From Pterobdella sp. o SKG-2022 (Eukaryota; Annelida; Clitellata; Hirudinida; Piscicolidae): a stretch of 64,000 nucleotides of DNA. Location of the stretch: the NCBI GenBank assembly GCA_964035795.1, contig OZ038321.1, forward strand, positions 18,355,209-18,419,208. The letters run 5' to 3'. The notes under the pieces are model-generated. The model did no database searches and was not told the DNA's origin. It saw nothing but the letters and a program-made list of their open reading frames with translations. The position numbers were made by a program, and so were the translations under genes. This document shows positions 31,670-43,650 of this stretch, in pieces (position 1 is the first letter of the stretch; each line of letters begins with the position of its first letter).

Positions 31670-33745
31670 TTTTGAATAAAAAAAGCTCAAAAAAAATTTT
31701 TTTAAAGCTTAAAAATTTAAAAAAAGTTTTAGTTAGTTGCTTCCATGTTTTTAAAATCTTGGTAGTATTTCACTCTTTTCTCTATTTTATTTCTAGAGCT
31801 CTTTTTTTAGCACCACTGTCAGGCTCTTCAAAGTATAGTAGTACTTTTGAAGTGTCCGGTCGATTGTTCTGAAAGAAACTTCAATCATATGTTCATTTTG
31901 AACCCATTCTTTAGTTCCTTTAAAATTCTCGTGTAGTCTGTATCAACGTGCTGCAAAAGTGACTTTTTACTTTTAGAAGAAGTTTGGATTTTTTGTCACT
32001 TTTCATTTGAACCTTCGTAGTTTTAACGGTTTAAAAAACTTTTGAAAATGGCATTATCAGTGTGATATTTTATCGACAGCATGGAACTTTTTTTTATAGA
32101 ACTGCCATCGAGTGATCTTTCATCATCAGAAACTTTGTGGTCCAATTTTAATTATTATGAATTGTATTAAATAATTTCAAATCACTCATTAGGTGAATAA
32201 TTCAAAATTTTTTTCTTAAGTTAAAATCACATTCTCAATTAAGTAGAAAAATTTTATCTTTTTATAAATTAGTAAGACAATTTAATTTCTCTACCGAAAA
32301 TGATAACTATAACACGCTACTCTCAAATTATCGTTTTTTGAGTAAGGTAAAATTATGGAAAGAATTTTAAAAAAAAAAATTTATATCCTTTTCAAAAACG
32401 TGATATTTTATTCTTATCAAAGGCATAACATACTTAGTTACACAGAGATGAATCTTGTCGTTACATTCTGATAATTATGTGAATAAAATATAAAAAGCAT
32501 TGAAAATTATTTGAAAGACCAATAAAAAACTTTATTTCACTTTAAACTTATAAAGAATTGGATCATCTTCATAAAAGTATTTAAAAAATTCTTTGTCTTT
32601 TCAGGGAAATTTTTAGTGAAAAATCTTTTTTAATGTTCGAAGTTGCCATAACTTTAGCCACAGGCCGATCAAGTTATGCACATTCGATGTTTTTCTGATT
32701 TTTCTATTAGAATCCACATAAGCTATCACTCGACCCATCTTCGAACCACGACCAATACCTTTATGAGTATCACTTTTCAAGTCGTTTGGCATGTCCACGC
32801 GGGTTATTAAAAGGTTTTTTGTATTAAATTAATATATTTGACAAATGTGAACCGAAAGTTTTGTTTTTTCAATTGATTTTAATTGATGGCGGCTACATTT
32901 TCAAAAAATTTAGACTAAAAAACGAAAAGTTTTTGTTTCATAAAATTCTGTTACTAATAATGTTTTCAAAGTACTATGTAGGATAAATAAATGTAGATGA
33001 AGAACCAAAATTACAGTAAGTTTGTTTTTAATGACAAAATACGAATAATTAAACTAAATGTGAACTTCTAGTTTTTAAAACTATCACAAAAGCTCTACAT
33101 TTTCAAATATTTTATTTAATTAAACATTTTTATAAAAATTTTCGTTAGAATTGAGTCTTTAGTACTCATAAATTAAAAACGCAATTTCTTATGAGTTCAA
33201 TAGCACCATCATGCTTCATAATAAATATCAGTGGTATTTCTTAGTGAAAAACTTAAGTTTAACAAAACGCTCATAACTCATTAAGTAGTTTGAAAAATTT
33301 TTTTCTATTCTAAATAAAAGTTGTTTTCAACTCTGTATATTCAAACTCTTTTTTAAGTTCAAATAAATTTTTTACTTGGAATTATGCATTAAAATCGTTG
33401 AAAATAGTTTTTCAATTATTCAGTGTTTAAAAGTTTTGTTTGGAATCAAATATAATTTTTCTTGTCAACCACGCAAAATACTTCAGCTTCACAACTATAA
33501 CAACATTCAAGCTTACCAAGAGACAAATCTTAAATTCTTTTTTTTCATTTTCATTGATTTACAAGTTTGTTAAATATTAATTTTTACTGCTTTTTCTAAT
33601 TTTAATTTTTGTGTTTCAATTTATATTTTTTTTTTAAATTTAAAATATTTCACTGTATAATGTTGAAAATTTATCTCGTCGAGTTTTTCTTTTCTTACTT
33701 TTTTCGTTTAAGCTTTTACATTCCCAGTTGTTTTCTACATGATGT
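31670..33745. other. AT-rich spacer
   Basis: No gene established. The minus frame at 32798-32613 (MPNDLKSDTHKGIGRGSKMG) is somewhat richer in GC than its surroundings but matches nothing I know. Confidence 0.4.
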
Positions 33746-33747
33746 AT

Positions 33748-33915
33748 CATGTAAAGCCCAGTTGGTGAAGCATTAGAATAAATATTTAAATTTGCGGGAT
33801 TGAGCCGAAAATTAGCATTTGCAACACAGTGTGTTTTTGCTAAATTAAATTTTAAGCAAGCGCTTTGATCTATAATGAAAAGCGCTTCAAAAATACCACA
33901 TTACATTACAACAAA
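33748..33915 (+). mobile_element. tRNA-derived SINE A, copy 2
   Basis: The head is worn (GCCCAGTTGGTGAAGCATTAG). The body AACACAGTGTGTTTTTGC, hairpin AAGCGCTTTGATC...AAAAGCGCTT and tail TACCACATTACATTAC match copy 1. Confidence 0.75.
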
Positions 33916-34447
33916 AAACATCTTAAACTTAACATCTATTTGAAAATTCACTTCAAACTTTAAATCTACAGTTAGATTTATCGAACAACTTTTAATATAA
34001 AATACATGCAAAATTTTTGATACTAGACCACCTTATTAGCAGTTTTTTGATATAACAAGATTTCATCTTGAGGCTTTAAAAATATTCAAATTTAAAATAA
34101 AAAATCGTCACTCAAAAAAAATTTAACTATTCATTTATTTAATATTCATATAAAAACTAAACTTTCGTAAGGCGCACTCACATTATCAAGGCATAGATAA
34201 AATTCATTTCAAACCTCATTATAAAACACTTATATGATCAGCATCAAAAAATTATAAAATATGAAATGAAAATACATCTATGAATTCAAAGTATTTTCCA
34301 TAATTATTATGATTATGATTCTTTGTTAAAACCTATTTTTACTTTTACACTTTCAGTTTTACCATAGTTATGCGCTATCCAAGTTTTTTCCAGTTTATTT
34401 AAGAAATTTTTTTTTATTAAATATTTTTCGATAATTCAATGTCAATT
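33916..34447. other. spacer upstream of the kinase gene
   Basis: AT-rich; the promoter of the kinase gene should lie here, but no clear TATA box or initiator stands out. Confidence 0.35.
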
Positions 34448-35506
34448 ATGGATAAAAATTACAGAATAAAATACAGAATCAAAAATTTTACACTATTGTT
34501 TCTTATCGGAAGGGGGACATTTGGAACTGTAAATTGAATTTGATTTTTCGGATAGTAAAGCAGGATTTTTTTCAGGTTTTTAAAGGATTGGATTATGAGT
34601 TGAAACAAGAAGTAGTTTTGAAACTTCAAAATAAACATCCTTTGAAACAAGAAAAATTGGAGAAAGAATCGAAAATTCTCGAATTCCTTGGTAGTTTCCC
34701 AAAAGCTATTGAATTTATTTTAAAATTCATCTCTTCTTTCGAAACAGAAGTAACACAAAACTCAAATAAACATACAACGTCAAAAGTGATCTTCTTTTAA
34801 TTTTTCACAGATTCATCATGTTTTAGTAACAGAATTTATAGACGGTGTAAATCTGAAACATTTATTGAATGAAGAAGGGTATTTTGAGATAGCAAAAGTC
34901 AAATTCTATTCTTCCTGCATTTTTTCTGCAATTTTTTTTCTGCATGAATTGGAAATTTATCATGGGTAATCATCGATATATTTAAAAAATATTTAAAGTT
35001 TAGTATTTATAATTATTTTTAATTATCGAGGGACATCAAGCTTGAAAATGCGGTAACAAACTCAAATGGTTTGGTTAAGATAGTTGATTTTGGAAGTTCT
35101 GACACAAAAAAGCCATTTATTTATCGACGCTCCAAAGAATTAAAACACAATATCTTTGAAAAATTGAAAATAAGAGACATAAAACGTTGTATTTTGTCAA
35201 TGAGAGAAATGGCTGAAGGAAAGGTAGTTTTTTTTGTATGAATAAACACAGAATAATACTCTTATTTATCTAAACCAGATAGGAAACATGTTAAAAAATC
35301 ATCTTATTGAAGATCTCATAAGCAAAGTTAGTATGAAGTTACAGGAACTTGCTTCAATGAATGCAAAAGCAGCGTTAAATACTAGACATAAAATAGTGTA
35401 TATGTCAACGGCAATTTTTATGGTATTAGGTCGAGTCTTCCTCATTACGTTTTTAATTTCCATAGTTCCTTATAGGTCAGCGTCTTTTATCAGAGTGTTA
35501 AAATAA
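34448..35506 (+). CDS. small atypical protein kinase with C-terminal membrane segment
   Basis: Five exons join in phase: 34448-34528, 34576-34749, 34811-34965, 35031-35223 and 35279-35506. Introns are 47-65 bases, giving 276 aa. Kinase motifs in order: glycine loop IGRGTFGTV (20-28), the ATP-binding Lys in VVLK (K43), a likely helix-C Glu (E58), hinge-region VLVTEFIDGVNL, catalytic loop HGDIKLEN (136-143, Gly in place of Arg) and VDFGSS (155-160). After DFG only about 118 residues remain. I see no APE motif or normal C-lobe; instead there is a helical stretch, then a hydrophobic segment at ~240-264 (YMSTAIFMVLGRVFLITFLI). The catalytic residues are present, so activity is possible. An exon-like piece at 35539-35645 leaves the 3' end uncertain. 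Confidence 0.75.
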
Positions 35507-35538
35507 TGTATTGCTTTTTTCCTTTTCTTGGTTTTTAA

Positions 35539-35645
35539 CAGAAGTTGCCTCAAAACGAGTTTGGAACCTATATCCTCTCGATGGCGAACATAATGACTTC
35601 TAAGTCTCAATCAGCATCCTTCGATTTTGCAGTTTATTTTTGAAA
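35539..35645 (+). other. possible extra 3' exon of the kinase gene
   Basis: After GGTTTTTAACAG the sequence has gene-like composition and one frame reads KLPQNEFGTYILSMANIM to a TGA at 35640. A candidate donor, TATAG-GTCAGC near 35475, would join it in another frame. Unresolved. Confidence 0.25.
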
Positions 35646-37925
35646 AATCACCATAGAAGTTGTTAATTGTCACGTGTTGTTTCCAATAGATGTCTAGAGC
35701 CATCTTTAGCATTCTGCTATAAGCCTCATCTAGCAGATGTCAGTTGTTTACTGAAACATTACGATTTTCAAACTTTCAAGTGCGATATATCTAAGCCTGT
35801 TGCTTTCTTCTTTTTTATTTATATAGAATATTTTTGAACTCTCTTATATCGAAAAAATTCTTCTAATTGGTAGTTCCTCCGTAACTATCTGTCTAATCGC
35901 TTGGTCAGTAGTTGTTTGCATAAACTTTTAGTAAATTTTTTTTGTTTTTCGCTTGAATGATCAAATTCTTTTTGTCAACAATATCTTTTTTCTACACTTA
36001 GTTTTTCTCTTTGGGCTACTTAAAACGTCGACTTTTTGATGGTAGTTTTCGAGTTCTATTCACTACGTTAGTTAAAAACTCCGTTAGCATCTTTCAGAAT
36101 CACTGTTCCGCTAACTGCTTAAAAAGTTATTTTGGTATTTATGAAAAAAAGTAGATAAAAGCGAATTCAAGATGAAAAAGTAAAAAAAATAGATTCAGAC
36201 TAAAATATGTTTTTTTTTAGTTGAGAACCAAGTCGATCATATTGATAAGTTTTATAGAATTAGAAAAAAGATTTCAAACATTAAAAGAAAGATTTTCTAA
36301 GAAAAACGATAAAAGTGGAAAAAGTTATAAATAAAAGATATGAAAATATTTAAAAGGCGTGGTTACCGGTGAGCCATAGAGCTGAAAGCTTTAAAACAGA
36401 GGATTTGGTGAAGAGATAATATGAAATTTCATAAAGTAGTCAAAAAAATAAAGAACAAAAAAAAGAATTTGAGAAATTTGGAAAAATGAAAATTTGCCTG
36501 ATGCGGCTGTTTCAAAAAAGCTGGTTGTTACGAAATAGAATTTGACGTTTGAAAAGAAGTCAAGAAGAATTTGAAAACGAGAAGAAAAATCTAATCAAAA
36601 CAAAAAAAATCTAATGATGAGAGAATAGGTAAAAATTAAATTGAAGAAATTGATCTTTAGAAAAAATAGAGTTAGTGTAGAGTTGATGCAAAGTGGAAAA
36701 AAGGAATAAGAGAAAACGTTTCATTGAAGCAAACTTATACATCCTACTCTGACATTATATGTTTTTGAGAATATTATTATATTTAATAATATAATTTATT
36801 ATATTTATTATATTATTATATTATATATATTATATTACATTTAGAGTCATATCAGTAAAAAAAGTAGTAACTCAGGTAATTCACTTTCTAACATACAGAA
36901 ATTGACTGCATGTTTTTGTTTAAAATTTAAATAGTTTTCTATGAAATCATGAGATGGTTGGAGTCCACAATGGTTCTCCTTCACAGAATACAGTTTCAAG
37001 CGAGTTCAAGCACGAATACCCTTTCTTTAATTTTTCTAAGACCTTTTTTTTGGCTTGACTTTTTTTTTATCATATTTTGGCGCATCTGCAAGCACTTCTT
37101 GGCTTTTCGGCATCTATCTTCATTACGTGCCTATACGATCTTAGTACCACATATGCCATGTAGAATATTTATTTTTTTAATAGCTTCAATTAAATTCAGT
37201 CGATGCTATGGGATGAATGCCCTCAAACGAACACCATAAAACTGCACCCTTTCTTCAAAGTATTATACTAATTCAAACACCGATGAAATATGAAAAGTTT
37301 AACACATTTCTATAACGATGTCACAGGACATCATTTGGAACAACATTCAACCTCCAAATAACAATGGAAGCTGCAGTAACTCACTGGTGACTCGATAAAT
37401 CAATCATGTATATTGGTTAAATTTAAAATATTTTTATAAAGAAAAAATTGGAAATAAGTCAAGACTTGGAAGAAGAATTAAAGATATACGCAAAACATTG
37501 AATATTTTCCAATTTAACAATGTGTTGAACTCTGTAACTTAAATGACTTATTCATCAAGCAGGTTGAAACTGAAATAGGTAAAAATGGTAGTTTTATTTA
37601 TTACATTGAAAAGCCAAAAAGTTAATTTTACTTTTGAAAATATCACGTGCAATCAGAATGATAAAACGATAATCAAATTTTTATTGATAACTCAACCATA
37701 AAAAACTTTGTTAAATAATATTAATCAAGCATAAAAATCAACAGTTAGTAATTTTGGACAAAATTATTATTTTCTAACCCAAGTCAAACTCCTCACTGAA
37801 TTTATCAGTTATAATTGATGAAGTAATGAAAATTTTCCAACAAAGACATGAAAAACAACTTGAATGAAAACACCTTTTATGGCACAGTAAAATAAACCAT
37901 AATAGATTGATAAAAAAGTGAGAAT
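35646..37925. other. AT-rich spacer with an AT microsatellite
   Basis: 36775-36840 is a TA/TTATA-rich simple repeat. The 36949-37239 region has a slightly higher GC content and its minus strand reads KKINILHGICGTKIV among stops. No gene could be assembled. Confidence 0.4.
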
Positions 37926-39232
37926 CTATTCAATGAGCTTCTTGGACTTGAAGTATTTGCGTAGATAAAACACTTGCCAAGTGGCCAAGCCCAGAAGACA
38001 TGCCATGGAAAAGAGACTGAAGTAGAGAACCCTTGAATGAGTTGATTCTGAGTGTTTTTTTAAGAAAATTTAAATTAATGTTTTATATAGTTCCTTTCCT
38101 TAAAGTTAAAAATGCTGGCTACAAATTTAATGTGGCAAAAACACACTGCAGAGCAGTTACTAATTGTTGGCCCATGCAGGATCAAACTCAGTAATATGAA
38201 TAATTAGCCTAATACTTTATCAGTTGAGCAAGGTTTAATATAATTTCAATAGCATCAATATTGATTTTTGAAAATATTATTCTATCTTTATATAACTTGA
38301 TGTCTGACTGGAAGGAAAAAATAAATTAAGTAATAAAAATCGTTAAAATCAAAAAGCTTAGTTAATAAGCAATTGAAAAATACTTTTTCTCTTATTGTTT
38401 CAGAATTTTTTATTAAACTAAAAATTATCATCATCTATGTTAAAAACTTCATAGTCTCACCATTGGTATCTCTCATTTCTTCTTCACGAGCCCTCATGTA
38501 TGCAAAATCATTAACAATAGATTCTGAAAGATCTTCTAATTTTTTTAATTCCACTTCCATTGGTTTCAACTTTTCAGCTTTGGCAATCTAATAAAATTTT
38601 AGAATTTTAAACATTGGGAATGAAATTTAATTCTAAAAATTATATTCATATATCAAACTGTGAATAAAAGAATATGGGTATATAAATCAGTCTTACATCT
38701 GCATAATTCTTAGTTTCAACTCCTTTCTTTAATATCAGAGCCACTTCAATATCCTGATTATTCATACCTGAAATTGAAATATCACATGTCTAAAGTTGTT
38801 TCATATTTAAATTGAAAATATACCTGGTGAAACATGACTTTGAAAGCATATTTGGAAAGTGTCAAAGTGGTCAGCAGTGAAAGCGAATTTTCCTTTAGTG
38901 ATATCTTCCTTTTGATAGAATATATGCCCTTTTATATCAATTACCTGTTGAAATAAAAAAAAAATCATCTTGAAACCTTATAAATGATGGATAAATAGAA
39001 ATATTAAATGAGAACTTATTTAATAAAATCTAAAAACTACATTGATTGAAATTTTATGCATTGGAACTTCCGAAACCGCATAATCCCCGGTAACCAAAAC
39101 ATCTTTATGAATCTCTTCGCTCAGACATCTTTTCTCACCACCCGGCAAAATAAATTGAATAGCTAAAGTTTCAAATACACAAAATAATGTAAAAACTATA
39201 AATAGTTGATGGAATTGCTTATAAATGGCCAT
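37926..39232 (-). CDS. TMED10: p24 family cargo receptor, TMED10-like
   Basis: Five minus-strand exons join in phase: 39232-39041, 38944-38824, 38767-38697, 38587-38461 and 38047-37926, giving 210 aa. There is a signal peptide (about 1-24), then a GOLD domain with the conserved Cys pair C36 ([19 protein letters not shown]) and C97 (TFQICFQS). [18 protein letters not shown] follows, then coiled coil [20 protein letters not shown] and [14 protein letters not shown]. The TM segment ([19 protein letters not shown]) precedes the tail [11 protein letters not shown]. The aromatic-plus-KK tail binds COPI and COPII coats; p24 proteins select cargo between ER and Golgi. Length and order match animal TMED10. 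An upstream in-frame ATG at 39250 would add six residues; the 39232 start gives the better signal peptide. A SINE sits in intron 4. Confidence 0.93.
38127..38235 (-). mobile_element. tRNA-derived SINE A, copy 3 (TMED10 intron 4)
   Basis: On the minus strand, CTTGCTCAACTGATAAAG is the head, then a worn B box TTTGATCCTGC, GCCAACAATTAGTAACTG and the body CAGTGTGTTTTTGCCACAT. The 3' hairpin is missing. Confidence 0.7.
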
Positions 39233-39394
39233 CTCAGAGCTTAAATACAAATAAAAAATATAAACAATCTTTTACAAAGACGTGGCAAATAATTTCCGTT
39301 ATGCTTAAAAGTAATTTAAGCTAAAGTATTTTTAGAACTTAAAAATATTTAATGTACCTGTATCTGATTTTGAAACTTATGCTTTCGAAATAAA

Positions 39395-39620
39395 ATTATC
39401 TTTTAAAATAAATCTTAAGATTGCATTCGAGACAACGGGCTGCTGCGGACCTTCAACCAGCAGCTTTGTTGAAGAGTTAGGTAGAAAAGTTATAGAGGCG
39501 TCTGGAGACCCTTTGAAGGTAGTCTGGTTGCGCCAGAAGATTTCCTTTGCAATTGTCCGGAGCAATGCTACCAGCATTCTTTCCTTTTTCCGCTCTCCCT
39601 TCTCTTTCTCTTAAGTATAG
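39395..39620 (+). mobile_element. PD-(D/E)XK-type LINE, C-terminal fragment (plus strand)
   Basis: AFETTGCCGPSTSSFVEELG, then KVIEASGDPLKVVWLRQKIS and NATSILSFFRSPFSFS, ending in TAA at 39612. Closely similar to the 61.9-64 kb element. The 3' end runs into a T-rich sequence. Confidence 0.8.
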
Positions 39621-39989
39621 TTGCTTTTTCTCTTTTTTTTGAAATTTATATCGTTATTTTTTTGTTTTTTTCTTAGTTTATGATATGAAAAATACATGAA
39701 TTGAATACTGACAGTAAGCAATAAATCAGATTGGCAAGGTTTTGTAAAAGGCCGGAAAAGTGAAGGTTTATCAAAGTTTGCATACTAAACATTTTTCATG
39801 GAAAGGCTCTAGTTTATTTCTACATCATAAATTGTGCTGTCAGAATTGACAATAATACAACGGTGCACATAGGAAATATACTAATAGCATGCGAAATTAG
39901 CAAAAAGTGCACATGGAACAAATAATAGGAATACTAAGAAAATGAAAAGTTACATGATGAGTTCTATGTTAACAAAAATAATTAGGAAT
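39621..39989. other. spacer
   Basis: No gene or repeat recognised. Confidence 0.4.
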
Positions 39990-41240
39990 TAGAATGTCAG
40001 ATAAGTAATGAAGTTTGAAATTTTAGTTTGGATAATTCCTTCTTGAAAGAGTTTAGCGAAGGAGCTTCAATTACATGAGCTGGCAGATTGTTCCAAACAG
40101 GAATGGTTCTTGGTATAAAAAAGTATTTGAATGTGTCTATTGTTGTTGAAAACTGTGATAAGCGTTGCTTATGTTTAGACCTTGAGGAAATTTTGGATTT
40201 CTTCAAGTAAATTTCTGGATTAATATCGATTTTTTGATACATTATTTTATAAAATAAAAGTAGTTGGTATTTTTAGCTTCTCGATTCTAAAGAATCCCAA
40301 TTTAGCCTGTTTAATATACCAGAAACACTACTTTTTTTGCCATAGGTGTTGGTTAAAAATCGTGCAGCTCTTCTTTGTACCATTTCAATGTTTCTGTGAT
40401 TGATCTGGTAGGGATTCCATATGCTGCAGCAGTATTCTAAATTTGGTCTAACTAATTCTTGATAAGCAACTGTTTTAGTTTTTTTATTTGTTTTGATCAA
40501 GTTTTTTTTTAGAAATCTCAGTAAACTATTTGGTTTTTTAATTTCACTATCGATGTAATTTTTCAATTTAAGATTGGATTGAAAATACACACCCAAATGT
40601 TTGCAAGAACTAACCCTTCCATTGAGTAACAATAAGTGCGGGACTTTCTACTTTGACTCACACTTAAAACTTTACACTTTTTTAAATTAAATTTCATACT
40701 CTATTTTCTTGCTTAATCTTCCAGTCTTTCAAGATCCTTTTGAAGAATTATCTGGTCAGTTTCTGCATTGATATGGCGGTATAGGATACAATCATCTGCA
40801 AAAAGTTTTGTTGTCGATTGTATACTATTTAGTAAATCATTTATGTACAAAAGAAAAAGCAGAGGTCCAATGACAGACCATTGGGGAACACCAATCAATA
40901 CTGGAATCTCTTCGGAAGTTTGTCCATCAACTAATACCTGTTGGGTTCTGTTTGTGAAGAAAGAAAATATCCACTTGTGCGTTCTATTTCTTATCCCATA
41001 ATGGTGTATTTTATTCAAAAGGCTTCTATGATAAACTCTATCAAAAGCTTTTGAAAAGTCAAAAACGATCATATCAATTTGTGTCTTGAAATTTATTGCT
41101 GCTGCGAGCTCATGTGAGAGAGTTGCAAGTTGTGTTTCACAACTTCTTCCAGCTCTGTTTCTCCAAATGTCTTTATATGTTGCTAGTGATGATATTTTCT
41201 AGCAGCTTACAACATATGCTTGTTAAAGAGACTGGTCTGT
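39990..41240 (-). mobile_element. Jockey/CR1-type LINE, RT and C-terminus, degenerate
   Basis: Minus strand: FDFSKAFDRVYHRSLLNKI, IRNRTHKWIFSFFTNRTQQV, VPQWSVIGPLLFLLYINDLL (PQG changed to PQW) and catalytic LFADDCILYR at about 40800. An HLGVYFQ block and PNLEYCCSIWNPYQ, RRAARF follow in shifted frames, then PRTIPVWNNLPAHV at 40120-40080. 5' half missing; inactive. Confidence 0.8.
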
Positions 41241-41767
41241 AGTTTGCTTTGAACCCTTTATTTTTTTTTCTATCAACTAAAAGAAATACGAGAGTGAATT
41301 TTTGCAAACTTTTTTTTTGAGTCAAAACATAGCTAGAGAAACACAAACGAATGAGTTTTTAATCCAGATTCTTTTTGTTGTTTTATTTAATAACCTGCCT
41401 GGTACCCGGGTTTTTGAGAACCTACTGTTTTTGCTGGTGCATCTGCATCAAGTCTTAAAAAGCTTCGTGACATTTCAATAAAATTTAAGAATTTGTTTTT
41501 TGCTAATTAACTCATTATAAAGTATGATGAGAATTTTGAAAAAATATCAACGTATTATTCAAAAAAAAATTATTAATTAAGCTCCGTATTTTTTGCAAAG
41601 CCGTAATCATGACCCGTTTGATATGATTCCATTTGTTGGCAAAAAATTCAAATTCACTGAGAATTGAAAATTTTAAATAACTCGAGAAAATATTTTTCAA
41701 GCAATAAAAAATGTTCTTTAAACTATTTTTAACTCAAAAAATATTATACAAGAAGTTACCCATTTTT
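41241..41767. other. spacer
   Basis: AT-rich; nothing recognised. Confidence 0.4.
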
Positions 41768-42037
41768 TTAAGCTAAATGAAGAAGTTTCAACACCTTTTC
41801 AAAAAAAATGTTTGACATGAAAAGAATGATAAGACATAAGCAAACGACCAAGAAATTTCTCATGTTGGTCGTGTCTTCATCATTATGGAAATAGAACCCA
41901 TTGAGCTCTCTTCGACCATCAACATATCCACACGTTCTTGGTCTCAACTTGATACAAATCTTTTTATCTAGTTTTTCTCTCTTTTTTGACCCCTTTTTTT
42001 TATGCGGATGAATTTTTTTCCTAGACTTTTTTCTCAT
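41768..42037 (-). CDS. hypothetical small membrane protein or repeat-derived ORF
   Basis: 89 codons: a very basic start (RKKSRKKIHPHKKKGSKKR), RPRTCGYVDGRRELNGFYFH, then one hydrophobic segment (FLVVCLCLIILFMSNIFF). It has a clearer codon bias than its surroundings between 41830 and 41950. No family recognised. It may equally be part of a transposon. Confidence 0.25.
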   Translation of the reverse strand: MRKKSRKKIHPHKKKGSKKREKLDKKICIKLRPRTCGYVDGRRELNGFYFHNDEDTTNMRNFLVVCLCLIILFMSNIFFEKVLKLLHLA

Positions 42038-42089
42038 TATTGGTAAAAAAAAAGCTTCTTTTCATCAAATATTTTATCTAGCATTTCTC

Positions 42090-42480
42090 CATTAGCCATG
42101 TTTTCTAGTAGCTTGTATTACTGTGATGCTTCGCTACGGCTCTCATAGGCGCGGTGTCATGCTTGAAATGACTGGTGTTCCTCTACCATTGACCACGAGT
42201 TGGTTCATCTGCTAGGCAAACGAGCGACAGGAGCTGGAACATCGGTGTGTTGATGACTACCATCTGAAGCAGAAACCATTTCTGCCTCCAGAATGGATCA
42301 GTCTTCACCATTGCCCTATGTTATTCGAGTCGCAGACTTTCACCGCTGGTATCAGACCTGTCCGCCTTGAGAGGCCCTACCAGGAGCATAAGTTCCCGAC
42401 GGCATAGCTCTCACACTAACCCGTTGACAACACCTCCGAGGAGGTCAGGATTGGACTTTTGAGGGGCAAAGTTGAGTCTC
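42090..42480. repeat. GC-rich repeat-like block
   Basis: About 390 bases of much higher GC than the surroundings, e.g. GTCGCAGACTTTCACCGCTG and GAGAGGCCCTACCAGGAGC. No open frame. It looks like the untranslated end of a LINE or a repeat of other origin, but I cannot name it. Confidence 0.4.
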
Positions 42481-42559
42481 TTCTCTAGAAAATCCAGACC
42501 ACAACCTCAAAAAATAAGTCTCTTTCTCAATGCAAACAAGAATAAAGCAATGCTTTAGT

Positions 42560-42860
42560 AGAGAGTCATATTCATGCTATGAATGGTGACGAAATTGAAA
42601 AGGTTGATGATTTTCTTTACTCAGGAGGTTACACCAACTCTTCTCGAAAGATCAACCCCCGAATCGGAAAATCATGGAACGCTCTCAACTCTCTAAAAAA
42701 AACCTGGAACTCTCGCATTACTAAAAAAACTAAAATTAAGATTTTTAAATCTATTGTTAAGTCTATATGGGTGTGAATCCTGATAGACAAATATGGAGAA
42801 AAAATTATGTCATGTTCACCGAAATGAAGATCGGAGGCAATACTACTATCATTTCTCTCT
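42560..42860 (+). mobile_element. RTE-like LINE fragment with internal deletion
   Basis: Same family as 12378-12918: MNGDEIEKVDDFLYSGGYTN, WNALNSLKKTWNSRITKK. At GTGAATCCTG it jumps directly to ATAGACAAATATGG, skipping about 330 bases present in the other copy. A CTG is shared at both sides of the deletion. The 3' end keeps the ATACTACTATC tail. Confidence 0.75.
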
Positions 42861-43593
42861 CTTCAAAACTTCTTGGTTTAATCGTGAATATCTCACACGC
42901 ATTATGAAAATAACAGAGCAAAGTTTATTTAATTTTCATCAAAACTATTTATACTTAGAACTCAATAAGTGACTTTAAAATATAGAAATCAGTCTCAGTA
43001 TGCGGTATAATCAGAATTGACCTAATACCTTATTATAATTGTTGTAAAAGTAATCTTTGTGAGAATCAGAGTTCAATTTTAGCATATTAACTTTTCGTTT
43101 GGTTTTTTCAATCCCAGTAGCTATATTGGCATAGTTAAATAGTATCCACTTCCTTTCGATTCTAAAGTACAAAGTTCATTTACCTTCGAAAAAATAGATC
43201 TTTATTTGGAAGATTCAAAATAAAATAAAAAATTTAAGTAGAAATTTGTTAATTTTACGAAAGTTGAATCCATAGCACAAATGGCTCTTAAAACAACAGA
43301 TTAAAAGTAGAACAACGTTCATTGGAAACTATTTCAAGTAGTCAACTGTTAACATTCTGTCTTTCCAAGCGTTTTTTGAACTGTTTCGATACAATTACTG
43401 TAGTAAAATATTGGAAAATATTATTAAATAGTATATATGTCGTAAATGTCAGAATTTTTATGCAAAATAATATATCCTAGATTATTCATTAAATTACTTT
43501 AGCTAACGAGTGATGCCGTCAAAAATTTCATTTTGAACCGATAAAAAACATGAAGCTATTGGATTTTAACTCTATATGTCAAAAAAATTATAT
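42861..43593. other. spacer
   Basis: AT-rich; nothing recognised. Confidence 0.4.
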
Positions 43594-43650
43594 TATTATT
43601 ATTATTAGTAGTGGTAGTAGTAGTATTAGTATTATTATAATTATTTTATT
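43594..43650. repeat. (ATT)n/(TAG)n microsatellite
   Basis: Short ATT and TAG/TAT repeats adjoining the 3' end of the R4-like element. Confidence 0.9.
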
